Assembly (NCBI GenBank): GCA_037975125.1
Contig: CM075857.1
Coordinates: 75,845,345 to 75,909,344, forward strand
DNA: 64,000 bases
From: Latrodectus hesperus
Taxonomy: Eukaryota > Arthropoda > Arachnida > Araneae > Theridiidae
Reading direction: 5' to 3'
Shown piece after piece: positions 49,730 through 61,727 of this stretch. The first letter of the stretch is position 1, and each line of letters opens with the position of its first letter. The translations under genes were made by a program, and so were the position numbers. The notes under the pieces are model-generated. The model worked only from the letters and a program-made list of their open reading frames with translations, had not been told where the DNA came from and ran no database searches.

Positions 49730-50389
49730 ATCGATATGAACGACATTCCAACATCAACACTAACTTCCCTGCACCTTTTTGCAGACGACACATTTATACT
49801 AGCACAAGGTAGGAAAACATCATATATCACAGAATCAAACAAACATTTAGAACAGCTTGATCTGTGGTTTGTTAAATGGAAAATTCTTATTAATGCAAAT
49901 AAAAGTGTATCCATAATTTTTAACAAAAAAAGACCATTTCCACCCAGTGGAATTAAGATCAACAACGAGATTATACCATGGTTACAAACCTGCAAATATT
50001 TAGGAATAACCTTCGACAGAAAATTAACATGGCACCCCCGTCTGATCCAAATTATTAACAAATTTAAACGGCAAACAGCTGGATTATACCCACTTATCGA
50101 TTGAAATTCAAAACTTTCCATGGAAAATAAAGTGCTCATTTATAAAGCATATCTTCGACCACTTATTTCCTATGCCTGCCCTATCTGGGGTTACACCCAT
50201 GATAGTAAAATTAAAAAACTGGAAACACTCTCAAATAAAGCCCTCAGATGAGCAGTTAAGGCCCCCTGGTTCATTAGAAATAAAAAAATCAGACAAGAAT
50301 TAAAAATTCCTACCCTGAGAGAATTTTTCGCGAAAATAATGTATAACATGATTAAAAATATTGATAAAACTAATAACGAAACAAAATAA
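49730..50389 (+). pseudogene. Jockey-like non-LTR reverse transcriptase fragment
   Basis: Begins inside the RT domain: LHLFADDTFILAQG holds the catalytic ADD box, then LDLWFVKWKILINANKS, YLGITFDRKLTWH, stop, then NKVLIYKAYLRPLISYACPI followed by WGY and the thumb region to 50389. 5'-truncated as is usual for LINE copies, with a single in-frame stop at 50102 and further stops near the end. The likely 3'UTR continues toward 51060. Antisense ORFs here are shadows. Confidence 0.88.
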
Positions 50390-51145
50390 CTAGCCTTCCG
50401 TCCTATAATGACCTAAGTACCCATTATAGATAACGTCCTCGCTCACCGCTCAGACATTGTCCAAAGTTTCCTCACCAACCACCATGAAATAAACTATATA
50501 TAAAAAAATTTTTTCTTTGATAACTACTTCTTTCTATGGAAAAAAAGAGATTACTAAAAAGATAAAATAAGTGTGCATACTAAATATATATAAAAACAGA
50601 TGTATATACATATTTTTCAATATATATGTATATGTAAATACATAAAATATAAAAAAATAGAAATATTGTATTGCAAGTTATACCTTGTAAATATTATAGC
50701 GTGTATAAATTCTTGTAAATACTTTTGCCTGTTCTTATGTAAATATTCTTATTTCTCTCATTTTATTCCTTAACTATTTACTTTATTATTCTTTTAGTTT
50801 CATTTAATTTAAATATATATTTCTCATAGATAATAAGTTAATCAACAATAACTTTCCAAATTCTGAAACAAATTTTATGAAATAACCACAGTCCCACCCA
50901 TTAAAATTTCAAACTCATTTAAGCCAATCAGATTCAAGTTATAGCTCACCAACCAAGAACCAGCTATCTAATGAGGGTAGAGGATCGCCAGATCCAGGGA
51001 CCTCTGATAACTGCCAGTCGGCAATTACAAAAGGGTATGAGGAAAGGAGATTATTGAACAAAAAAAGGGGAAAAATTAAGAAGTTTTTTTAACAGACATA
51101 TGTTTCAAATTTGCTGTACTTAAATCAAAACTTTTGATAGGGTAG

Positions 51146-51560
51146 ATGAATGCATTACTTAAAATTAAAATAACTAGTGCAAAGCAAAAATATTTCAAGA
51201 TTATTAAAAAGGCAGGAAAAAGTATTCTAAAAGAGATATATATCAATGAAACAGTTAAAACTAACGGTGGAATAGTTGTACCTGTCGTAAAGTTTCAAAC
51301 TAGTTACAAAATGTTCGATTTATATTTAGGTTCAAATCCCTCTTTCTACAATTTTTTGTATACTTCTGAATTTGTAATTAGATAAGTCATAGCATTAAAT
51401 CTTCGCATCATACGGCAGGAGGAAATACAGTCAATGAAAAATTATTTGATTGATGTTAATTTAAAGCAAAAATTCTGTAGATTATCATTGTTCTGGAAGC
51501 TACCTTTGAAAGATTCATTAGTTGAAAGTTTATCCAAGTCCTTTTAATTCTTAGCCTCTG
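51146..51560 (+). other. Open stretch of unknown nature
   Basis: An 79-codon frame (MNALLKIKITSAKQ...) followed, after a frame break, by VIALNLRIIRQEEIQSMKNY and similar. Composition is more protein-like than its surroundings, but no domain is recognised; probably a decayed transposon ORF. Confidence 0.3.
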
Positions 51561-51662
51561 CAGTCAGGTTCATAAAAAGGTTTTTGAGCATTTGAAGGAA
51601 TCTCAAATGACAAAATAACCTCAGTTTTATCTATAAATGGAATAAACCAAATGACAAAATAA

Positions 51663-51965
51663 CTTCGCCCAATATTGGCAATCTTGCCAAGATACCCCCA
51701 ATAAGAAATCAACAAGGGGCGTCAAGTCTTCCCTAATATACATTAACTCAAGATTAGCCCAATAAGGGACCAATCATGTTCTCCATGTTTTCCCAATAGT
51801 GGACATACCCAGTTAAGCACATATTGGTCCTATAATAGGAGCCAAGTTTTCCCTAATGTAAGAAATTCCAAGATCATCCAATGTAGAACCAATAGAAGAT
51901 GTCAAGTTTTCTCCAGAAGCCATTATTGATCTTACATAGGTAGCCAAGTAACTATCTATCTTGGG
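51663..51965. repeat. Minisatellite, about 60-bp period, five degenerate units
   Basis: Units start near 51663, 51723, 51784, 51843 and 51903, most with C(A)AAGTTTTCCC...CCAATA...ACCAATA. Units 2 and 4 are the most alike. The ORF on the minus strand across it is a by-product. Confidence 0.75.
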
Positions 51966-51979
51966 CATGCCAAGATTTT

Positions 51980-53395
51980 GTCTAAATATAGTGTACAAGT
52001 TGAATCCAGAATGGCTACCTATTTTTCTACTTTGTTTAATTGCTTTTTGTTTATTAAGCATATATGTATTTATTGAGATAAGAGTTACTGAATTCCAATT
52101 CCTTTTGAGACGTCGGTTCTAGAAGTTCAATCGTGACCGTTTTATTAATTTATCAGGGAGTTTTCAGAAAGTCATCGTTTTGGTAAATTTGATTTTTCTT
52201 TTATTTTTTTAAGAACAAATTTTGGATACCATGAAAATTTGTTATCTATTTAAATTTAAAATTATGATCGAAATTAAAATATTTCCTATTTTTATGTTTA
52301 GATATATTATATTTAATTTTTCCCATGAAATGAATTCTTCCCCATACAACACAATTTCGTCCAGTAGACGTCGATATGACATCATCAGCGGGATGTACTC
52401 TAATCCAGTAGACGTCTCTTTTTGGTCCAGTTTAGATCCATGGCACGTCAAATATTCACCCATTTTACATCCACTATACATCTACGAGACGTTGCCATTA
52501 GATGGTTCGTGGACGAAATTTGCATGTATTCATACACACTGCTCTGTACTATGTAGTTTTATGGATGTATTCTAGATGTGCGAAGATATTGAAATAATCC
52601 ATCATCTATCTTAGTGGCTCATATATTTTTGTCCACTACACAATGAGAAAATTATTTTTAATTAGCTTGTTATTTTTGCATCACATTTTTCTTAATTTTC
52701 AGTGAAATATTTTAGATTTTTGCCAGATTTACTGTTTAAGTTTATTTAGTGTAATTAAATTTTCACAATTGATAAATTATCATTATTTTTATGCTCATTA
52801 TTTTACAGTTAACCTTTTGAAAATTTAGTTTCTTATTGTTTAAAATAAAACGAATTTTTTTTCTTTGAAAAAGTTGAAATTACTTCTAAGAAGTTTCCAG
52901 TGAATGCATAAATATAGAAATTACTATTATAACTAGAGGGTAACAACAAAATAATCAAGGATATTTTTATTTGTAGAGTGTAAATTTTTTTTATTTTAAT
53001 ATCAGGCAAATTATTGTTCATAGTTTATTTTTATTTAATTTTGTAGTAAGAGAAATTTATAAGAATTATTTATTTCTCTGCCTAATATTTGAACTAATTA
53101 GATATAATTTCAACAATGTCTTTTTTATACAAGATAAAAGAGATAAACTTTAATTTAACTAAAATTTACCACTCAATTGAATATTCGAAATTATTATGAC
53201 GAAAAAATTCTGAAAATTATTTATTTCATTGTTTAAAAGCTGAATTATTTTTCTATGCAAAGATTAAAATTTGTTTCAGAAAACATTCCTGCAAGAGTGT
53301 GTAAATATTAATTAATTCAAGAAAAATATTACAAACTAATAGAATTTATTTTTAATGCCCACAATTTTTACTCTAATTATTTACATTATATAGAA
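51980..53395. other. Intergenic region, no gene recognised
   Basis: 52350-52520 is richer in GC and has repeated AGTAGACGTC (52362, 52404) plus related GAGACGT motifs, possibly an eroded repeat. The rest is AT-rich and featureless. Confidence 0.35.
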
Positions 53396-53402
53396 ATATT
53401 AA

Positions 53403-53527
53403 CTAACTGAAATGTTTGATTCTTTCATTAATAAATCTTGCTTTTGCATGACCTAACCAGTTCATTATCGTAGTTTTCATTTCAACATCGGTTGTCTTTG
53501 AATACTGAGGAGTTCGCCGCACAACAT
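53403..53527 (-). CDS. Orphan terminal coding exon, unknown protein
   Basis: Polypyrimidine/AG acceptor TTATTTTCAG at 53528-53537, then an open frame (phase 1 entry) VVRRTPQYSKTTDVEMKTTI, MNWLGHAKARFINERIKHFS, stop TAG at 53405-53403. GC content and amino-acid mix are unlike the surrounding DNA and look protein-coding. I do not recognise the family, and no upstream exon with a matching phase-1 donor could be confirmed; a transposon origin is possible. Confidence 0.45.
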
Positions 53528-53821
53528 CTGAAAATAAAATAAAGTACATTTAAAATAATTAACAATAACGATTAACGTTTTCAGATCAATAACCTTAGAC
53601 AAAATAAAAGTAAAAATCCAGAAGACAATTTTCCTGGATATTTAATTTAATTCTTAAAAATTTGATTAATACATAAAACTGATTGTATGTAAATCTCATT
53701 AGTGAAAAACAGCATAAATTAATCAGTAATTTACTACCTTACGGCTAGGCTTGCCAGATTTCTGAAAAGTTCTAACGGTATACCGGAATACTAGCCTCCC
53801 GAACGTCGTGTTATAAATATA

Positions 53822-54608
53822 AGTAGTGTGCTTGTGACAGAGCTGGCGCAGTGACTCTTAGAGCATAAGCCTTGGAATTCTTCTATTTTGTATTTATAAT
53901 ACAATATTTTTCTTCAGCTATCATCAAGACTCTCAGTTATTTTTTGAAACTTTTCTTTTAAATTTTATAAGCATTCAACGAATACAACCCTTTCAGATAA
54001 TGAAAGAATCATGGATTGAAGCTTCTGAAATTCGGCTCGAAAGCTATAAATTAATGAAATGTGAGTGCATACCTTAACCAAATATTCAGGTGTGTTTTCA
54101 CGCTTTTCCATTTGTTTATTTATAGATTTTTTTCTTCAAATGCAAAAACACCTCACTAGTATATATATTTGTTTCCTTTTTAAGAGAGTTTTTGAAACCA
54201 TATGTTTCATAAACCTCCCATCTGAGAAAAAGGGTGTGCTCTTCGAAAGGGGTACCCTTCCGTCTAAGCGACTTTTCGCTTGCTCGTTTGTTTTGACATT
54301 ACTTTTCTAAAAGTCTTAGTAAATTTATATGGGTGAAATAGAATCATTACTTTTTAAAAGTGGGTATAGTCTTAATGTGAGTTTTAAACCATTGTTTTAT
54401 AAAATTGGTGTGGATAAAATAAAGCCATTACTTTTTAGAGGTGGAGGGCAATTTTAATAGGGGTTTTTAAGAGCCACTGTTTTTAAAAGGGGGTGGGAAA
54501 ATTATGGCGTCGTTTTTTTATACCATTAATTTCTCAGGGTGGGCTCAGATTAATAGGGACTTGAGGCATTAACAGTCACTGCGCCAGCTCTCTTATATGC
54601 ACACTACT
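53822..54608. mobile_element. 787-bp DNA transposon with terminal inverted repeats
   Basis: Left end AGTAGTGTGC...GAGCTGGCGCAGTGACT, right end its near-complement (AGTCACTGCGCCAGCTC...GCACACTACT). AATATA flanks both sides (53816-53821 and 54609-54614), a possible 6-bp or longer target duplication. No transposase; the short ORF at 54065-54310 has no recognised domain. Inside, 54325-54530 holds 2.5 copies of a roughly 80-bp unit. Confidence 0.75.
54325..54530. repeat. Roughly 80-bp tandem repeat within the TIR element
   Basis: Copies begin near 54329, 54409 and 54492 and share CATTACTTTTTA(A/G)A(A/G)GTGG and the GGTGTGGATAAAAT-like stretch. Confidence 0.65.
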
Positions 54609-54614
54609 AATATA

Positions 54615-56975
54615 TAATAAATGACAAGCATATAAATTTATAAATTTTATTTCCGATACTTTAATATTTATGAGTTACTTTAAGTAAAGAGAAAATTTCG
54701 AATGAGAAATAAAAATTTATGCAATGTTGGTGTGTATTACTCATTATTGGCCAGGAATTTTTTTTAGAATATCTTTTTTAGTCTTAATCTTGTAAAAAAC
54801 CTTCACAAGGTTATCCGTTAACCGTAGGTTTCTTCAAAAAACCTTTATCATCAATCTATGTTTTGTTTATAAAAGAAAATATTGTCTTCTAGTGCTGTGT
54901 GTGATGCTCCAAGATAAAAAAACGACATATTCAACAATATTGATCAAATTGAGAGTTATTGTGTGACTACCCTTGAAGTGACCAAACAACCGTAACAGTT
55001 TTCTTCTCTTGAAATAATCACATCTTTGTGAGTCTCTTCATGTTTTCACTGTTCCCAACTGAGACGGTATAAGTTTTTATGGAGCTCCAGAACAAACTTC
55101 AATCTCCTGTAAGATAGGTATACCTGAATAACTAATGTGTTCCCAACTCGACTGCAAATGCTCCTTAGTAGATACAACTTCACGCGTAGATAACGATTGG
55201 TTAGACAATATGACGTGAATTACGATACGATAACAATATTACTTATTGTCTGACCATTACTCTTCCATGGCTTCCCTCTTCATAAAGTACAGAAATAAAG
55301 GACAAATTATACTAAACAATCCTTCATAGTTTCTAATTTTTAAATTTTTTAAATCATATATAAAATCAAATTTAATTTTTACAGGAACATGAAGTAAACA
55401 GGCCGGGACACCGGGATTTTGTCTTAAAACCGAGACGTCTAGCAAGCATATTTAAAATAAACTTTAAGTATGTGAATTGAAATAATTGAATAATAAAGAT
55501 TTTCCGCATATTTTTCCGCTTCCTGTGTCCCATTTAATAAAGTATTTAATACAGAGATTTTCATGAAATTTAAAATGTAACATAACATATGAAATAAAAT
55601 TACAAGAAAAAGTAGAGCAGACATCTATATTTATTATATGAGATATATTCGTGAGACAATTTTACTAGCAAAATAATCAGCATCAGACAAAGTATGATAA
55701 AAAAAAAGCTGAAAATTATAATTTCTTAAAACTATTATTTAACTGCGTAATGTAGATCCAATAATGAGAAAACAAACTATCTGAGCTGGGTTTATTAAGT
55801 TCAACACGAATCTCGTGAATACATTAAAAATTTCAAGATAAAAAATGAAATAAAATTGTATGTATCGCAAACTTTTTAAAAATGAATCTATTTTAACATG
55901 AAAATCAAGAAAACAAAATTTTCCCTTTTTTAAATATTAATATTGAAATAGCAATTGATCAAGAAAAATCCATTGCGAAGTAATAAATGCCATTTCCTGA
56001 ACATTATTCAACTCTGACTTTTAAATACAATCCAATCCAAAATTTTAATATAAAAATATTATAGTTAGATGTAGAAATATAATACTATGGAAGCAAAAAA
56101 CGCAATTGAAAAATGAAGCTTTATAATTAAAGAGTTTCAATAATATAAATTTAAATCGAAAACCGAAACTGTTATTATCTTTTAATTTATATTTCTTCCT
56201 CTGTCTCCATTGGTAAACGTTCAAATGAAAGCCCATATGATAAAAGAAACACAGTTTTCAGTATAAATAGTTAAAATTCTTCAGCACTATAATAAATCAT
56301 TTTCTGCATCTGTTTTGTACTGTATGAATTATATTCAGTCAAAGTTTCTTTCTTCTTACAATTTTGCATCTTTTCTAATTTTTTTTAATTGGATTTTTCA
56401 ACTTTATATCCGTTTCGAATTTATTCTTAAGCATTTTTCATATATCTACTTGCTTCTTTGCATGTTACAGTTTTGTAAGTTGAGGATTTTCTACATCTTT
56501 CGAAGCATTTGTAGTAAAAAAGGGACGGCAATCACTTTTTACTGTAAATAGAAATAGATTTTTCTGTATTTAGAACTGTACTATATTTGCTAGAAATAAT
56601 TGGTAAAACTGTTTTATGATAGATAATGAATCTAACGAATACTGTCGTATTCAAACCTAAATTTCAATGTATTTGAAGTTTCGAATAATGGAATGATTTG
56701 ATTGTGAGATAATTGTGGATGGTAAAGTGAGATGATTGTGAGAAAATCATTTGTTGTTCAATTAGTGCCTATTTTACTACAACCACAATATTTGCTTGCA
56801 TATTTTCCATAGAAATGTGAGTAAAATTTAATACAAAATTAAAAAAAATTTGAAAATAATATTTTAAAAAATGTTTCACGCAATGTCTTTAAAAATGAAA
56901 AGCATATTGTTGAATGACATGAACTAATAGAAAAGAAAATTAATTTTACTATGAATATAATAATTTAAAAATATA
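54615..56975. other. Intergenic, no gene recognised
   Basis: AT-rich. Short ORFs lack domains and splice support. Confidence 0.4.
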
Positions 56976-56979
56976 CGCA

Positions 56980-57290
56980 GGCCCCCAACTTGTCTAGTGG
57001 TCAACGTGTCTGACTGTGGATAGGGAGGTCCTGGGTTCGAATCCCGGTTCGGGCATGGATGTACTTTCTCTATCTATCCTGTCTTTGTCCTTTCCTTGTA
57101 TGAATGAGGAGTAAATGGTTGCCTACCCTATAAATGGGTACGTATGGCATGTGTGTACTGAGGAAGTCGAACTCTACACCAAAATATGGTTCAGTTGGAA
57201 AAGTGGAGCAGTGCACCACATATTGCCAACCTGATGGCACACGACAACAACAACAAAAAAAAAAATAATAATAAAAAAAAATAAAAATAA
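56980..57290 (+). mobile_element. tRNA-derived SINE, family A, copy 2
   Basis: Box A TGTCTAGTGGTCAACGTGTC, box B GGGTTCGAATCCC at about 57033-57045, body identical in order to 4579-4865, and an A-rich/AAT tail at 57250-57290. Despite the intact B box it is not a functional tRNA gene: the stretch between the boxes does not make a standard cloverleaf I can draw and the sequence continues as a 250-bp SINE body. Confidence 0.9.
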
Positions 57291-57299
57291 GCAACTTAA

Positions 57300-58740
57300 T
57301 TACGAAAACTTTAATGAATTTTAACTGTAGTGATGACGATACTATTAAAAAATCAACAGGAAAAGAGATAATCAAAGAAAAAAAAACACATAAATTTTCT
57401 TCTTGTAGTAGAATATTAAATGATTATAGTAAATTAAAACATTTCCATGTTTACACTTGTATTAAAAAAGTGATAAATCTCTAATTTATAGAAAATTGCT
57501 TATTGACCTTGTCAAATATAGTTAATTTAATTAATTAAAAGAGAGTAGCGAATTAAAGTCTCAGGAAGAAAGTAGTATCTCTTGTTTTGAACTTTATGTG
57601 TGTGGTATCCAGAGTTGCACAGACAGAAAATACGAAAGATTCTAAAAGACAGCTTATCAGTGTTTAAAGAAAAGCTTAAATCCGCATATTTATTACCTGA
57701 GTTATTTTAATATATTTTTCTTTTGCTATATTTTCAGAGTCCTTCGCAAAAATGGTAAGGATTATTTCTTTCTCTCTTTTTTTAAACAGATATAAATAAA
57801 CCATAAATCTGTTATATATTTACATAGCATTTGAAGTTCCTGTAGGATTTTTCTTATGAGTAATTTATGAAAAGCTGTTAAGATTAATATTTTATGTACA
57901 GGAAAAATTGTAAAATGTTCCTTAAATGCATTCTTTCTGACTCTATCAAGTATTTATTTATCCACATCATATTTGATGCTACAGATAGCGAAACATTCTT
58001 TCAATGTGACATTATTAAATAATTTCTGCAAGGTCTTATAATTATTTCAGTATTTATTTGCATTATACACAAGTATACGTATAATTAAAATTGGCATAGT
58101 AATTAAGCTTTTTAGTTTGCTCAAGAAAACAGGGTTAGCATAAACATAACTGCATAATGTATATTCTGAAAAAAAAAACATATCCTTCAAAATCAATCGG
58201 AGGAAAACTTGCTCAGAGTAGCGCATTATTACTGTTTTCATGATCTTAATGGAAAGGAGCGGGTATAGTTTTGAATGTAATAAAAATTAAAGAACAGAAA
58301 AGAGCAAACTAGTTAATGATATCACTTTGTCAGTAAATCTTTTCATCAAAGCTTATATTCTAAACTTCAGTTTCGATTCCAAATCTCCAATTGTTGATTT
58401 GAGGAAACCAATAATATACAGTTTGCAAAAATCATCTAGTCATTCGAATTAGAAAATGGCTGTTTATTATCAAGACATTAATAACTAATATAAAATGAAA
58501 TCACTTAACACTCTTAGATACCTCCAAAGAGATCTCTTTTTAACCTCTTGTTTCTATTTGAGAACCTTCCTAGACAAATCATTATTAAAATATTTGGAAG
58601 TAATTTTCTACAACTTGGACGAATCGCATTTTTATTTTTATGGATATCTTAAAATAAGCAAAAAATCTTAAAGTAGCGATTTTCATTGAAAATTTTTTTA
58701 GGGAAAATTACCATTGAATTTCACTTTTTACAATTGAAAT
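57300..58740. other. Intergenic, no gene recognised
   Basis: AT-rich. Contains an acceptor-ATG-donor look-alike at 57740-57756 (see rejected list). No supported coding region. Confidence 0.4.
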
Positions 58741-58743
58741 TTT

Positions 58744-58770
58744 AGGTTATGACTAGGTTAGGTTATGACA
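58744..58770. repeat. TTAGGTTATGAC tandem pair at presumed 3' end of the retrotransposon
   Basis: Two copies of TTAGGTTATGAC, 58743-58769, in the tail of the element. Some I-group elements end in short tandem repeats, so this may mark the 3' terminus. Confidence 0.45.
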
Positions 58771-58969
58771 AAAAACTGTTTTGGAGCTTTATGCTCAAAG
58801 GCTTATAGCTCGCATTGAGTAAGATTGAGTTTTTATTTGAAATCTAAACAAAAATTGATGAATTGATGATTTTGAAAAAAGACAATAAAAGAGAAGATAA
58901 GCACGGTGTATGATTGACAATTGAAGGGGAAATAAGGCCGCTTGGAAATACAAACACAAGAAAGAAAAA

Positions 58970-61727
58970 TTAGAATCTATTAATTTGTTTCAAAAAAGAA
59001 ATTGTTGCGTCAATTTTCTCTTTAGGACTCGTTGACAAATCTAAAATCCAAGAGAAAGAAAGAGCTCCAATTCCAAGTTTTTCTCTTAAGGAATTTCTTG
59101 CTTGATCATATCGAGGACACGATAACATTATGTGATCAATAGTTTCTCTTTCTCCACAAGAGCATTTATCCGTTGAAGAAAGTTTAAATTTGTGTAATTT
59201 AGCATTTGTCGGAAAAGATCTAGTTCTAACTCTAGCTAGCCACACTTCTTCAAGGCGAGAGTTAATATAATTGCGGTGAATTTTCGTGATAGAAGACATG
59301 TGCGAAAAGTTAGAGGCATATTTACTATTATTCCATTCGTTTTTATTATAATTGATAAAAATGTTTCTTATATTATGGATAAGGTCTTCAGGTGAAATTG
59401 AGTGCAGAATATAACTTTTATTAATGGCCGATTTTGCAAGAGTATCTACTTTTTCGTTCCCTGCAATTCCGGAATGACCAGGAATCCAAACTAATTGAAT
59501 AGATTTGCAAATCTTAGTTGCATTTCCTAAAGCTGATCCGATGTGTTGAATGATGGTTGGGGAAGAAGTTGAGAGAGTTTCCAAACTTTTTAGACAGGAT
59601 AAGGAGTCTGATAATATGATATAGTTGGAGGGAGAAATACAGAATTTAGTCACCGCCAGATATAAAGCCAAAGCCTCAGCTGTAAAGATGGAATTAGAGT
59701 TATTGATTTGCCCGGAAACAAAGGAGTTATTACTGCTGTCATAAACAGCGATTCCAAGTTTATTTTCTATTTTAGATGCATCAGTAAATAATAATATGTG
59801 ATTGGACCATTCAGAAGTTCTATGCATTTCAAAGAGGTCATTGATAGTATTTGTTGGAAGATTTTTAGTCTGAAAAGTGTATTTTCTAAGAAATATTTTA
59901 AAATTATTATTAACAGAAGTAGGTTTTGCAGGAACTCTTAAAATATGTGATTCTTGAATTCCATTTTCTTCAAGCCATTTTTTCACTCGCAAAGATAGAG
60001 GAAGAGCACCCGAGATATGGCTGCATGGCATTGATTCCCACAAACTACCACATGGAGATCTAGTAGAAAGTGCAAGATTTCTAATGTACATCCTTGTAGA
60101 GAGAAAGTTCTGTCTTACAGTAAGAGGTAAGACCCCTGATTCTTTCAGAAGAAGTGGAATTGGTGTCCAGCGAGGAAGACCTGTAGCAATTCTAAGAACT
60201 GAGTGATATATCGGATCCAAGATTTTTCGGTCTGATAAGCTCGCAGATGAAAATACATGACATCCATAATCGAGGCTACTTGTAATGAAGGACTGAACAA
60301 TTTGAAGTAAGTGATTAGTTTTTGCTCCCCATCTGTTCCCTGCAATTGCTTTTAAAACATTAATTTTCTTCTGGATAGATTTTTTTTTCATTTGAAAATT
60401 ATACTTGAAGGTTAAGTTATTAGTAAAATAGAGGCCCAGAATTTTTATGTGCTTAGACCAAGAAATAGGTAATTGGTTGATAGTTAGTTCAAAATTTACA
60501 GGATATTTTTTGCGAGAGAAATCAATGACTGAACATTTTGAGGAATCAATTTTTAGTTTCCATTCATCACACCATTGTTCAAGTTTTATGATTGCAGTCT
60601 GCATTTTTTGCTGTAGACTTTCTTGTGATGTATGAGCAGCCAAAAGGATTATGTCATCAGCATAAATAAAACACTTTATGTTAGGAGAGAGAACTTCGTA
60701 AATATCTGACATATAAATCATAAAAAGAAAGGGAGAAAGAACACTGCCTTGAGGAACACCTCTATTAGAGAAAGTGGGTTGAGATAAAGTTCCACGCCAT
60801 TTCACTTTAAAACTTCTATCCGATAAAGAATCCAATATCCAATGAGCAGCATTTCCTCTGATATCAAATTGGAGGAGCTTATAAATAAGACCGTCTGGCC
60901 ACACTGAATCATAAGCTTGAGATATGTCTACAGTTGCGCATATGATGTATTTTCTCTGTGAGCGTAAAGCAATAATATGATGATGAAGCATAGAAAGAAC
61001 ACTATCGCAACCTCTATGAGGCATAAATCCATGATGATTTTGATGAAAATATTTAGAAAGGGAGATGTGATTTATTAGACGATTTAATATCATGCGTTCC
61101 ATGACCTTACATAGAACGCTTGTAAGAGATATTGGGCGATAAGAATTCACTGAAGTAGTATCTTTCCCAGGTTTTATTATAGGAATTATGATGGATTTTT
61201 TCCAAGACGGGGGAACAATACCGCTTAACCAAGAGTTATTTATGAGTGACAAAAGGGATCGTAAAGCTATATTTGATAGACCCTTCAAAATTTTAGCAGA
61301 TATTAAATCAGGACCAGCTGAAGTATTTTTGCATTTAGAAATCGCCAATTGGAGTTCTGAGAGCGAGAATGCAGAGTTATATTCTAAATCAAAGTTTGAA
61401 CTTAAATCAAGAGGTAATACTTCAGTTGCCGATTGACGAGAATAAAATTTGGCAAATAAGTTAGCCTGAAAAACAGGGTCCGAAATAATTGAAGTTTCGC
61501 TAGAAATTAGTAGATGATGAGTTGGTGAGTCAGTAGATCTATTTTTAAGCTTTTTAAGAATAGAATAAATGTCCTTAGATATTCCAGCGTTTGTTATAGT
61601 TTTATCCCAGAAATTTCTGGAAAGGGTTTGAAGAAGCTGATGAAGTTTTGCAGAAATTCGTTTGTACTGTATCCACAGAGTCTGATTAAGAGAACTTTTC
61701 GCTTTCCTCCAAAGTTTTCTTTTTTTC
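58970..61727 (-). CDS. Retrotransposon ORF2: reverse transcriptase and RNase H
   Basis: The open frame begins at 61759 (929 codons), but residues before the A-run belong to the other frame. RT blocks: SAGPDLISAKIL near 147, SYRPISLTSVLCKVMERMIL near 206, VDISQAYDSVW near 277 (first Asp), NRGVPQGSVLSPFLF near 332, IYADDIILL near 365 (catalytic pair). RNase H: LLFTDASK (D660), FTAEALALY (E695), ILSDSLSC (D718), GNEKVDTLAK (D772). A C-terminal zinc motif CSCGERETIDHIMLSC lies near 866-881. No stop inside; ends at 58970. Confidence 0.93.

Noticed and set aside
49669..50139. 156-aa minus-strand ORF
   Set aside because: Shadow of the Jockey-like RT frame on the + strand, which carries the FADD motif.
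54065..54310. 81-aa + strand ORF in the TIR element
   Set aside because: No transposase motif and composition typical of chance ORFs.
55124..55205. Minus-strand open stretch ending in a phase-1 donor, a possible partner of the orphan exon at 53403-53527
   Set aside because: The frame meets a stop upstream with neither an acceptor AG nor an ATG in between, so it cannot be a complete exon as read.
57033..57045. Perfect tRNA B box GGTTCGAATCCC, candidate tRNA gene
   Set aside because: Part of a SINE head; the same sequence with the same long body occurs at 4579-4865, and no complete cloverleaf is apparent.
57730..57765. TATTTTCAG-AGTCCTTCGCAAAAATG-GTAAGG, looks like a short first coding exon on the + strand
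   Set aside because: No upstream exon or downstream coding exon could be tied to it; acceptor and donor by chance in AT-rich DNA is likelier.
58744..58770. TTAGG-containing repeat as a telomeric tract
   Set aside because: Only two units of a 12-bp TTAGGTTATGAC sequence; better seen as a retrotransposon 3' tail.
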